Source of the DNA: Methanomicrobiales archaeon
GTDB lineage: Archaea > Halobacteriota > Methanomicrobia > Methanomicrobiales > Methanoculleaceae
Assembly (NCBI GenBank): GCA_012521035.1
Contig: JAAYND010000017.1
Coordinates: 1 to 35,597, forward strand
Length of the DNA stretch: 35,597 nt
Direction of reading: 5' to 3'
Below, in pieces: positions 25,848-33,592 of the stretch; position 1 is the stretch's first letter; every line of letters starts with the position of its first letter. A model generated the notes under the pieces. The model saw only the letters and a list, made by a program, of their open reading frames with translations. It was not told where the DNA came from and did not search any database. Position numbers and translations under genes: made by a program.

Positions 25848-26013
25848 ACGACGCTCCGCACAGGGGGGAAGGCGAGCCGATCGATCGGTTACGATCCGCC
25901 GGCCACCCGCCAGAAAAAGAACCCCCGAACCCGGCAGATCCACACCAGGCCCCGCCCGGGGATGAAGTTGGGGCCTGTCATCTGCCCACTCCCCGGGCCT
26001 GCCAGCCCGCCAC

Positions 26014-27249
26014 CTACACGGATGACATCCGGGCGTTCTGCACATACGAGAGCTGCTCCGCTATCCTCTCCTGTATCGATCGCGGGTCCTCTTTTGCAAA
26101 CGCCTCCTCCCACTCGTCGTGCCGGCACGAGCAGTCCAGGCCCTCGAACACCGCCAGGTCGAAGTGCCGGTTATACTGCTCGATCGCTTTGATGATCCCG
26201 GCATCACACCTCCCACAGTTCCGGGCCCAGTCGAGGGACTCGACCGAGTAAGTCCAGGGGCTGACATAGACATGAGCACGGTCCCCGAACCGCTCCTGGC
26301 ACCTCTGCAGGAGATCGATGAGGCTCCAGAGCCATGGCGGGCGGTAGAGGTCGTTCTTCCAGAGTTCATGCACAACGGTATGCTTCTCGACCGTCGTCAC
26401 CTCGAGGTCCACGTAGTCGATCCCACGGGAGACACAGTAGGAGATCGTCCGCAGGATATCGTTTGTCGCCTCCGCCTCGGTGAGGAACGGTGGTTTGACG
26501 AGCAGGAGCGGTTTTGTCAGGACACCCATCCCCTGCATCCTGGAGTGGAAGTGATCGAAGTTGTTGGCCGAGAAGCCTTTGTTGATACAGAGGTTCATCA
26601 CCCGGGTATCCGCAGACTCAAAGCCGAACGCCACCTCAAGCTGCCGGCCGTTCAGGGCCTTCTTCATCTTCGCAACATGCTCATCGGGAGAGTAATCTAT
26701 CCTCGACTCGACGACCACCTTCTTGATGTTCTCATACCCGTTGATGTACGAGCAGATCTTCTCGATGGCGGCAACCGGCATCTCACGCTCGTTGAATATG
26801 TTCCCGTCGTTGTAGATCGATATGACCGGATAATCCTCAAGATCGACGGCATCCATGACGTGCTCGAACTGTGCGATGTACTCCTCGGCCGAGATCTCCC
26901 TGCCCCGGGCCGTCGCACAGTAAAAGCCGCACATGGTGCATCCCCCGGTCTTCTCAACCCAGTCACAACCCGTGGAACGCAGGAATACGATCAGTCGCCT
27001 TATAGGTTGATCATCGAGATGCCCGATCCGCTCTTCCCATCCGATGGGGACTGTAAAGTCGATATCTTCCGGTAAAAAACCGTTTTCTCTGCGCAATTTG
27101 CTGGCAAGCCCTCTCACCCTCTCAAGGATATCGTTATCAGTCGGAGGATCGGTAAGGATCCCCGCTCCGCTACTGCTATTGTGTACTGTCCTCTGAAGAA
27201 TACCTAATCCCCCCTTCCCGGAGAACTGACCGTCTGGCGGTGTTAACAC
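26014..27249 (-). CDS. Radical SAM protein, Elp3/YhcC-like, possibly archaeosine enzyme RaSEA
   Basis: The cluster-binding cysteines fit the C-x8-C-x2-C form (TGCDWVEKTGGCTMC) of the Elp3/YhcC-like radical SAM branch. Further features are the YNDGNIFNEREMP segment, FGFESADTRVMNLCINKGF, and a C-terminal Cys-rich patch (NCGRCDAG, DCSCRHDEW). These match the archaeal family to which RaSEA, a partner in archaeosine tRNA modification, belongs; a related uncharacterised member is possible. At 411 residues it has about 55 N-terminal residues before the conserved part (the region near RLIVFLRSTG is residue ~85). The start is GTG 27249; its GGAG lies only two bases upstream, so the true start is uncertain. 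A TATA box is at 27306-27313. Confidence 0.8.
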   Translation of the reverse strand: MLTPPDGQFSGKGGLGILQRTVHNSSSGAGILTDPPTDNDILERVRGLASKLRRENGFLPEDIDFTVPIGWEERIGHLDDQPIRRLIVFLRSTGCDWVEKTGGCTMCGFYCATARGREISAEEYIAQFEHVMDAVDLEDYPVISIYNDGNIFNEREMPVAAIEKICSYINGYENIKKVVVESRIDYSPDEHVAKMKKALNGRQLEVAFGFESADTRVMNLCINKGFSANNFDHFHSRMQGMGVLTKPLLLVKPPFLTEAEATNDILRTISYCVSRGIDYVDLEVTTVEKHTVVHELWKNDLYRPPWLWSLIDLLQRCQERFGDRAHVYVSPWTYSVESLDWARNCGRCDAGIIKAIEQYNRHFDLAVFEGLDCSCRHDEWEEAFAKEDPRSIQERIAEQLSYVQNARMSSV

Positions 27250-27305
27250 ATCTCCGGTGATCGTCGCCCTGCTTTACAAGGACATGCTCGAAAAGGGGCT
27301 TTATG

Positions 27306-27313
27306 TATTTATA
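27306..27313 (-). promoter_or_regulatory. TATA box for the radical SAM gene
   Basis: Read on the minus strand this is TATAAATA, about 57 bases upstream of GTG 27249, inside CAAACTATAAATACATAAAG. It gives an expected leader of about 30 bases. Confidence 0.55.
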
Positions 27314-27386
27314 GTTTGCTTTAGAACCCCTCGCCCACCGGATTTCATCCCTGCATCGGCAAAATGCAAAAGCATCTCTGAAAAAC

Positions 27387-27464
27387 GGGTTCTTTATTTC
27401 AGGGATGCCGGATCAACGGTCCACCGCAATCGCTCTGGCAGGGCATCCCGGGGTCACAGAACCC
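27387..27464. other. Nested inverted repeat upstream of the CapK promoter
   Basis: Two sets of arms share one centre: outer GGGTTCT (27387-27393) with AGAACCC (27458-27464), and inner GGGATGCC (27402-27409) with GGCATCCC (27442-27449). Eight bases separate inner from outer arms on both sides. The element spans 78 bases and ends 32 bases before the plus-strand TATA box. It could be a paired operator or a structured RNA. Confidence 0.55.
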
Positions 27465-27496
27465 TGTTTCCAGATGGAACCTGCGGCGACATGCTA

Positions 27497-27504
27497 TTTT
27501 ATAT
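27497..27504 (+). promoter_or_regulatory. TATA box for the CapK operon
   Basis: TTTATATA is a near-perfect archaeal TATA box. The expected start near 27528 leaves a leader of about 175 bases before ATG 27704; no supported gene lies in that leader. Confidence 0.6.
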
Positions 27505-27703
27505 ACCTTGTTTGACGGTATACTCTCCCGAAGAAACAGAGGATCCCCGCTCACCGGATCATCCACCTCACCGGGCAGAACAGAGGAGCACGGCACCGCC
27601 CGCGGCCTGGAGAGCGAACTACCCTGGCGAGTGAAGAGATGGCTGGCAGAATGTGCCGGTCGTGGATCCTGAACAAGAGAAAAATGCACCCGGAGAACGT
27701 GAC

Positions 27704-29131
27704 ATGATACGTCTGGGAGAGAGGATCTGCGGCAGAGAGTCCTTCACTGCAAAGGCTCTCGGCATCCTTCCCTCTTACAGTACCTATAGAAAGACCTACG
27801 CCCTCCTCCAGGAATCCCGATGGTGGAGTCGGGAGGAACTATCAGCCTATCAGGCAGAGGCGCTCTCGCGCCTGCTCGACCACGCATATGCAAACGTCCC
27901 CTACTACCGCCGGATCTTCGATGACCGGGAGCTCGTGCCCGAAGACATCCAGACCCCGGCAGACCTCCGCCTCCTCCCGATCCTGACCCGGGAGGACCTG
28001 CAGACCCACCTCCCCGACCTCAAGGCCAGAAACTACCCGGACGCCGCCTTCGAGTATGTCACCACCGGTGGGTCCACCGGGATCCCGGTCGGGTTCTACT
28101 ACGAGCGAGGCGCCTCCCGGGCCCGGGAGTGGGCGTTCATGAAGACCCAGTGGGACTGCGTCGGCTACCGGTTTGGCGATAAATGCGCCGTCCTCCGGGG
28201 CTACATCGTTGGCTCCGCCAGCAATTCGGCATACTGGAAAAAGACCCTCTTCGGCCGGTGGTTGCTCATGTCATCCCATCACATGACCGAGGAGACCCTG
28301 CCGGCCTATGTCGATCAGATCCGGCGGTTTGGACCGAGGTTCATCCAGTCCTACCCCTCTACCGCAGCGCAGCTCGCCCGTTACATGACCGATAACGGGG
28401 TTGAGCCCTTTCCGACGGTGCGGGCGGTCCTCTGTGGCTCTGAGAACCTCTACCCCTGGCAGCGGAGTCTCCTCGAGGAGGCGTTCTGCTGCCGGATCTT
28501 CTCCTGGTACGGCAACTCCGAGCAGACCGTTCTCGCCGGAGAGTGCGAGGAGAGCACACACTACCATATCTTCCCCGAGTACGGGGTGGTTGAGCTGATC
28601 AGCAGAGATGGCCGGCCTGTGGAGGAACCGGGCGAACTCGGTGAGGTCATCGCCACCAACCTCACCAACTACGTCTGCCCCCTCATCCGTTACCGGACGA
28701 TGGATCTTGCAACCGTGGCACCGGGGCCCTGCACCTGCGGCAGGCACTACCCGCTGCTTGAGCGTGTGGAAGGAAGGATCCAGGACTTCATCGTAACCGG
28801 TAAGGGCGAGCTCCTCTCCGGTATCACCATGAACATCGATACTGATGCTTTCGATAACGTTAAACAGTTCCAGTTCTACCAGGAGGAGGTCGGGGAGGTC
28901 GTCCTGAACGTCGTAAAAAAACCGGCGTTCGGGGATCTGGATGCAGAATACCTCTACCAGGAGGTGAGCCGGAGTTGTGGCGACGACGTCACCGTCACCA
29001 TCAGGTACGTTGACAACATACCGCTCACCACCCGTGGCAAGTACCGCTACTTCGTCCAGAACCTGCCGGTACACTTCGGTGAGAGAGAGATGACAAAGAT
29101 TGAGCTCGGGACTTCAGATATGACTGCGTGA
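27704..29131 (+). CDS. CapK/PaaK-like adenylate-forming enzyme, copy 1
   Basis: This 475-residue protein belongs to the phenylacetate-CoA ligase/CapK (COG1541) branch of AMP-forming enzymes. It has the P-loop TTGGSTGIPVGFYYERG (120-136), SWYGNSEQTVLAGECEES (from ~267), a RYRTMD motif and CTCGRHYPLLERVEGR, where Cys-x-Cys may bind metal. Such enzymes activate a carboxylic acid as an adenylate; CapK relatives lie in capsule and exopolysaccharide loci. I chose ATG 27704, not the in-frame GTG 27653, because of its GGAG site and because the paralogue starts at the same place. The second copy follows 16 bases later. The substrate is unknown. Confidence 0.88.
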   Translation: MIRLGERICGRESFTAKALGILPSYSTYRKTYALLQESRWWSREELSAYQAEALSRLLDHAYANVPYYRRIFDDRELVPEDIQTPADLRLLPILTREDLQTHLPDLKARNYPDAAFEYVTTGGSTGIPVGFYYERGASRAREWAFMKTQWDCVGYRFGDKCAVLRGYIVGSASNSAYWKKTLFGRWLLMSSHHMTEETLPAYVDQIRRFGPRFIQSYPSTAAQLARYMTDNGVEPFPTVRAVLCGSENLYPWQRSLLEEAFCCRIFSWYGNSEQTVLAGECEESTHYHIFPEYGVVELISRDGRPVEEPGELGEVIATNLTNYVCPLIRYRTMDLATVAPGPCTCGRHYPLLERVEGRIQDFIVTGKGELLSGITMNIDTDAFDNVKQFQFYQEEVGEVVLNVVKKPAFGDLDAEYLYQEVSRSCGDDVTVTIRYVDNIPLTTRGKYRYFVQNLPVHFGEREMTKIELGTSDMTA

Positions 29132-29147
29132 TCCTGGAGATGCATAT

Positions 29148-30554
29148 ATGAAGGCTGACCTGCTGAAATGGATATCGGGGGCAAATCCTCTCACCGTACA
29201 AGCGCTCAGCCTGATACCTTCTTACCGCATATACCGGGAGATGTACACGCTCCTCGGGCAGTCCCAGTGGTGGAGTCACGAAGAACTTCTGGCATACCAG
29301 ACAGAGGCGCTCTCGCGCCTGCTCGACCACGCCTATGCAAACGTCCCCTACTACCGCCGGATCTTCGACGATCGAGGCCTCGTGCCGGGGGATATCGGAA
29401 CCCCGGAAGATCTCCGGCTCCTCCCGTTCCTGACAAAAGAGATCGTCCAGACCCACCTCCCCGATCTCAAAGCAAGAAACTATCCTGAATCGTCGTTTGA
29501 GTACGTCCGTACGTCCGGTTCTACCGGTACGCCGATGGGGTTTTACTACGAACGGGGGGTCTCCCGGGCCCGGGAGTGGGCGTTTATGAAGATCCAGTGG
29601 GACCGCGTCGGCTACCGGTTCGGCGATAAATGTGTCGTCCTCCGGGGACATGTGGTGGACAGCGCATCGAGCGGCATCTACTGGAAGCGCGAGCTCTTCG
29701 GCCGGTGGTTGATCATGTCCTCTCACCAGATGACCGAGGAGACCCTGCCGGCCTATATCGATCAGATCCGGCGGTTTGGACCCCGGTTCATCCACGCCTA
29801 TCCCTCGACGGCCGTGATCCTGGCGCGATTCATGAAGGAGCATGGGATCAAACCCTTCCCGACGGTGCGGGCGGTCCTCTGTGGCTCCGAGAACCTCTAC
29901 CCCTGGCAGCGGAGTCTCCTTGAGGAGGCGTTTCGATGCAGGGTCTTCTCCTGGTACGGCAACTCCGAACAGACCATGCTCGCCGGAGAGTGTGAGGAGA
30001 GCACACACTACCACATCTTCCCTGAATACGGGGTGGTCGAACTGATCGGCAGGGATGGACAGCCTGTGGCGAGACCGGGCGAGCTCGGCGAGGTCGTCGC
30101 AACCAATCTCACCAACTACGTCTGCCCTCTTATTCGCTACCGGACGCGGGATGTGGCGGTCGCCACGACGGAACGGTGCTCCTGTGGGAGACAGTACCCC
30201 CTGCTTGAGAAGGTGGAGGGGAGACTCCAGGAGTTCATCGTGACACGGAGCGGGCACCTGATCTCCGTCACCCCCATCAACTATGAGTCGGGGGCTTTTG
30301 AGAACATCCGGCAGTTTCAGATGTACCAGGAGACGATGGGAGAACTCATTGTAAAGGTTGTCAGAAAGCCGACTTACACCCGGGAAGATTCTCAGCAGCT
30401 CGCCAGGGAGCTCCGGTGGCAGCTCGGCGACGGCGTGGATGTAGAAGTCCGGTTTGTCGACGAGATCCCCCGCACAGAGGGCGGCAAGTTCCGGTACCTC
30501 ATCCAGAAACTACCGATCGATATCGGAGATCTCTCGAGCAGTTATTCGATGTAG
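29148..30554 (+). CDS. CapK/PaaK-like adenylate-forming enzyme, copy 2
   Basis: This 468-residue tandem paralogue of copy 1 has the P-loop TSGSTGTPMGFYYERG, SWYGNSEQTMLAGECEES, RYRTRDVAV and CSCGRQYPLLEKVEGR. The central part (about residues 50-350) is nearly identical to copy 1, while the first ~40 and last ~110 residues differ clearly. That mosaic suggests gene conversion of the core and different C-terminal specificity. A GGAG site lies eight bases before ATG 29148. Its 3' end overlaps the convergent FemAB-like gene by 13 bases (30542-30554). Confidence 0.88.
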   Translation: MKADLLKWISGANPLTVQALSLIPSYRIYREMYTLLGQSQWWSHEELLAYQTEALSRLLDHAYANVPYYRRIFDDRGLVPGDIGTPEDLRLLPFLTKEIVQTHLPDLKARNYPESSFEYVRTSGSTGTPMGFYYERGVSRAREWAFMKIQWDRVGYRFGDKCVVLRGHVVDSASSGIYWKRELFGRWLIMSSHQMTEETLPAYIDQIRRFGPRFIHAYPSTAVILARFMKEHGIKPFPTVRAVLCGSENLYPWQRSLLEEAFRCRVFSWYGNSEQTMLAGECEESTHYHIFPEYGVVELIGRDGQPVARPGELGEVVATNLTNYVCPLIRYRTRDVAVATTERCSCGRQYPLLEKVEGRLQEFIVTRSGHLISVTPINYESGAFENIRQFQMYQETMGELIVKVVRKPTYTREDSQQLARELRWQLGDGVDVEVRFVDEIPRTEGGKFRYLIQKLPIDIGDLSSSYSM

Positions 30555-31570
30555 GGGATCATCCTCCTCTTGATCCAGGGCCTGTTGATGATAGTGCTGT
30601 AGGTCCACTCCGCCGCCTTCCCCACGATATCCGCTCTACTCACTTCGATATGGATGGAGAGATCCGGGTTGTACTTTGCCTTGTGCATATTCAGGTTCGG
30701 GTTGTTTGCACCTGTGTTCTCAAACTCCCGGAAACCTTTCTCTTTTGCATCCCTGAGCAGGAGCCACTGGAGGTACTCGTTTGCTGATGTGCCGTCGATC
30801 TTCGGGCCGCCGACCCAGAGAAGATATCGCTTGTACTCCAGGGTTGTCCCGATACCTTTGAGATCCCCATCCCGGTCACAGAGGTGATAGACACGGACAG
30901 AGCCCGGATACGCCCGGAGGATATCCTCAAAGTAGCCCTGTGCGACCATCGGGATACCCATATCCGGGTGGCTGAATCGCTGGCGCACCGTCTCATAAAA
31001 GAGCGCAAGATCGCTCCCCTCCTCCAGGTAGTAGCCGCTCTTCTCAAACTTCCGGAGGTTCGTCCGCAGCTTCGCGTTCAGGTTCTTCCAGAGAGTCTCC
31101 AGGGGAGGAGTGAGATCGATGGTATAGGAGTAGCTGATCCGGGTCTGGTAGCCGTCCCAGATGAAATGGCGGATGTCATGGTAACCGGGGGCGAGCCTGA
31201 TCGAGAGGTAGTTTGGCGAGAGGTCGTCGATCACCTCCCGGAGCCCTTCGATGACCAGCTGCAGTCTCGACTCTTTTTTGCTCTGCTTTGCCGCGGTGTA
31301 ATCCCTGCTCATCACGATACCCTGGTAGGGTATGACCGCCTGCATGGGTGGAGGGGAGAAGGCGAGAGAAAGGCCGTTTCTTTGCCTGTGGAAGAACGGA
31401 CAGACTGCGACGAGTTCCCTGCCCCTGTAGATCCCGCAGGGAAGGAGCCTGTACCCGGTGTGCCGTTCCGTAATCTTCAGAAAATCCCACTTGTGAAAGA
31501 GGAGACCGGACGGGCCGGCATCGATGAACGCATCCCAGATATCCCTATCCGTGACGATCTCTATTGACAA
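30542..31570 (-). CDS. FemAB/GNAT-like acyl- or aminoacyltransferase, copy 1
   Basis: This 342-residue soluble protein has the FemAB-type double-GNAT layout. Family-like features are GPSGLLFHKWDFLKI (19-33), FSPPPMQAVIPYQG, YTIDLTPPLETLWKNLNAKLRTNLRK, RFSHPDMGIPM and the C-terminal core NEYLQWLLLRDAKEKGFREF followed by ENTGANNPNLNMHKAKYNP. FemAB proteins move aminoacyl groups from aminoacyl-tRNA to peptidoglycan precursors; archaeal and EPS-linked relatives have unknown acceptors. The start is TTG 31570, supported by a GAGGAG site eight bases upstream and by alignment of MSIEIVTDRDIWD with the N-termini of copies 2 and 3. It is convergent with CapK copy 2. Confidence 0.8.
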   Translation of the reverse strand: MSIEIVTDRDIWDAFIDAGPSGLLFHKWDFLKITERHTGYRLLPCGIYRGRELVAVCPFFHRQRNGLSLAFSPPPMQAVIPYQGIVMSRDYTAAKQSKKESRLQLVIEGLREVIDDLSPNYLSIRLAPGYHDIRHFIWDGYQTRISYSYTIDLTPPLETLWKNLNAKLRTNLRKFEKSGYYLEEGSDLALFYETVRQRFSHPDMGIPMVAQGYFEDILRAYPGSVRVYHLCDRDGDLKGIGTTLEYKRYLLWVGGPKIDGTSANEYLQWLLLRDAKEKGFREFENTGANNPNLNMHKAKYNPDLSIHIEVSRADIVGKAAEWTYSTIINRPWIKRRMIPYIE

Positions 31571-32030
31571 GCTCTTCTCTCCTCGCTCTACTGGCGAGAT
31601 CCAGCTGCCCCCATTACCCGCAGTACTCTAGATAAATGTAGTGGTCACTGCCAGTCACAGGGCAGCAGGCCCACCGCACCGGGTGTCCAGGATACCTCCC
31701 GGCTGCCACATGACAGAAGACCGGGAGTCCGTGTTTCCCGGGAGGGGGGAGCAAGACCGAGCAGGAAGTTTCTTCACTGAGGCATGCCGTCCCGGATCAT
31801 CGATGAAGACCTCATTCTCCTGTGCGCTCCGGATCACCTCAGCCATGCCCCGAACCCCGTCCGGGCGGGGGGTCGGGCTTCGCGGAGAGGGAGGGCACCA
31901 CGTGCAAGATACGTCCCGGGTGGTCTCTCCACCTGCAAGGCAGGGGGCACACCTCCCGGAGGAGGCGGGGTGGTCCTGCAGACCGGAGTCACACCCCGGC
32001 CAGAGTGTCAGGCCGCCGGGGCCCAACCAT
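31571..32030. other. GC-rich intergenic stretch between FemAB-like copy 1 and the small gene
   Basis: These ~460 bases hold no gene I can support. Long open frames exist on both strands but have no family motifs, and the GC-rich composition explains them. A possible TATA element for FemAB copy 1 (CATTTATCTAG on the minus strand, about 31629-31639) lies about 60 bases before its start. Confidence 0.4.
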
Positions 32031-32036
32031 TATATA
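32031..32036 (+). promoter_or_regulatory. TATA box for the 63-residue small gene
   Basis: TATATA within CCATTATATACC lies 23-28 bases before ATG 32059, which would place the transcription start at or next to the start codon. A GGTGAGGG stretch sits just before the ATG, so the message is either leaderless or has a very short leader. Confidence 0.5.
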
Positions 32037-32058
32037 CCGTGATGCGTGAGGTGAGGGC

Positions 32059-32250
32059 ATGGTCGCACTCCGCCTCCTTGCTGTGGATGATATCTCGTAT
32101 CAATCATGGGAGTGCAGTCACCTGGAGGCATACGGTGATATCTGGGTGATATTTACAGAACATAACCTCCTTTCGGAGTTCCTGCAACATTTTTACCACG
32201 CATCCGGTCAGGATCTGGTCTCCATGCCGCACTCTGAGAATTTTTTCTAG
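32059..32250 (+). CDS. Small protein of unknown function (63 residues), intact copy
   Basis: The frame encodes MVALRLLAVDDISYQSWE..., then GDIWVIFTEHNLLSEFLQHF and ends NFF. I do not recognise the family. Support for coding comes from a second, diverged copy at 34734-34924: similarity runs from the ATG to the stop, and differences fall mostly at codon positions 1 and 3 with position 2 more conserved. Shared residues include VSYQSW/ISYQSW, GD.., NL, DLV and NF. It has a TATA box at leaderless distance and lies between FemAB-like copies 1 and 2, on the opposite strand. The antisense frame is also open over part of the region, so an RNA or antisense role cannot be excluded. Confidence 0.5.
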   Translation: MVALRLLAVDDISYQSWECSHLEAYGDIWVIFTEHNLLSEFLQHFYHASGQDLVSMPHSENFF

Positions 32251-32354
32251 GGCGCTCCCTGTTCCCCGGACGTCTGACCATCTGCGATCCCCTGCACCGG
32301 AGGCGACAGGTTCCGGTATCTCACCCCGCCTCCGGCTGGCGACCTCTCGGCGGA

Positions 32355-33386
32355 TCACTCGATGTACGGGACGATCCGGCGCTTCAGCCAGGATGTACCG
32401 GCGATGGAGCTGTATGTCCATTCTGCCAGAGTCCCGATCATATCTTTCCGGTAGATCTCCATGTAGATCTCAAGATTCGAGCAGAATCGTGATTTGAAGA
32501 AGTTCAGGTCAGGTGTATTCGCCCCGATGTTCTCAAACGTCCGGTAACCTTCGGCTTTTGCACGCTGGACAAGGAGCCACTGGAGATACTCGTTCCCCGC
32601 GTGCCCTCCCTCGATCCGCGGTGTTCCCATCCAGAGCAGGAAACGCCTGTACTCCTGCGTGGCGAGTGCCCCCGCGAGAGCACCATCCCGGTCATAGAGG
32701 TAATAGGCGGCAAGGTGCTCCGGGTATGCCCGGAAGAGATCTTCGAAATAGCTCTGCCTGATCATCGGGATCTGCTTATCCGGGTGGCTAAACCGCCGGG
32801 AGATCGCGGTATACAGTCCTGAGAAGTCGTTGCTCCGCACGAGATCCATGCCCGCCTCCTCAGCTCTCCGGATACCGCTACGGAGTTTGTAGTGGAAGTC
32901 GCTCTGGATCGCTTCAATCGGCTGTGAAAGGTCGATTGTGTAGGTGTAGTGAACCCTCGGGGTGTATCCCCGCCAGGTGAACTGCCGGATGTCGGCAATG
33001 CCGGGCACAAGGGTCAGGGAGAGGTAGTGCGGCGAGATCGCGTCGATCTCGGCGGAGAGGTCGCCCGCGATGAGGCCCATGATCGCCTCCTTCCTGCTCT
33101 GTCTCATCACATCAAACTCGCGTACCGGGACAAAACCCTGGTAGGGTATGACAGCCTGCATGGGCGGCGGCGAGAAGAGCGTCTTTATCCCGTGCGTGCT
33201 CCTGAAGTAGAGCGGAACGAGGCAGACGAGCTCCTCTCCATTATAGATCCCGTACGGGAGGAGCCGGTACCCCGCATGGCGTGCGGTGATCGTGATGTAG
33301 TCCCACTTATGAAAGAGCAGCCCATACGGGCTCCCATCGATGAAGGTATCCCATACCTCCCTGTCATCCACGAGTTTGAGTGTCAT
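32355..33386 (-). CDS. FemAB/GNAT-like acyl- or aminoacyltransferase, copy 2
   Basis: This 343-residue paralogue of copies 1 and 3 has SPYGLLFHKWDYITI near the N-terminus, FSPPPMQAVIPYQGFV, YTIDLSQPIEAIQSDFHYKLRSGIRR, RFSHPDKQIPM, NEYLQWLLVQRAKAEGYRTF and ENIGANTPDLNFFKSRF. It ends KRRIVPYIE, like copy 1 (KRRMIPYIE). No membrane segment is seen, so it should act in the cytoplasm, perhaps on lipid-linked sugars. ATG 33386 agrees with the other N-termini; only a weak ribosome binding site precedes it. A TATA box lies at 33447-33454 on the minus strand, so it seems to be transcribed alone. Confidence 0.8.
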   Translation of the reverse strand: MTLKLVDDREVWDTFIDGSPYGLLFHKWDYITITARHAGYRLLPYGIYNGEELVCLVPLYFRSTHGIKTLFSPPPMQAVIPYQGFVPVREFDVMRQSRKEAIMGLIAGDLSAEIDAISPHYLSLTLVPGIADIRQFTWRGYTPRVHYTYTIDLSQPIEAIQSDFHYKLRSGIRRAEEAGMDLVRSNDFSGLYTAISRRFSHPDKQIPMIRQSYFEDLFRAYPEHLAAYYLYDRDGALAGALATQEYRRFLLWMGTPRIEGGHAGNEYLQWLLVQRAKAEGYRTFENIGANTPDLNFFKSRFCSNLEIYMEIYRKDMIGTLAEWTYSSIAGTSWLKRRIVPYIE

Positions 33387-33446
33387 GGAACCCTGCTTCC
33401 GGCCGAGCGGTCCTTTCGGAATGCGCTCGCTACAGGATAGCGGCAG

Positions 33447-33454
33447 ATATATTT
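33447..33454 (-). promoter_or_regulatory. TATA box for FemAB-like copy 2
   Basis: On the minus strand this reads AAATATAT in GATAAATATATCTGCC, about 60 bases upstream of ATG 33386. Confidence 0.5.
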
Positions 33455-33592
33455 ATCTTCTCGGGTGCCTCCAGGGAGCATCGTCCTGTATGATTTTTGG
33501 CAGAGGAGAAAGTAGCCCGGACCTCCGGAATCTCTCCCGCCATCCGACAACCATGCTCCGAACCTGGAGTCTGCCTCTCCAGTACGGGCGGT

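Noticed and set aside
29025-30257. 410-codon minus-strand frame opposite the CapK genes
   Set aside because: It is the antisense shadow of CapK copy 2; a similar shadow lies opposite copy 1, as expected from their near-identity.
31641-32042. Plus-strand frames between FemAB-like copy 1 and the small gene
   Set aside because: Composition is what GC-rich non-coding DNA gives; no ribosome binding site, motif or second copy supports them.
32104-32421. Open frame on the strand opposite to the 63-residue small gene
   Set aside because: Its last ~39 codons also align with the second copy, but the DNA similarity continues past its stop to the ATG of the plus-strand frame, and the similarity limits match the plus-strand start and stop. 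I kept the plus-strand reading while noting the doubt.
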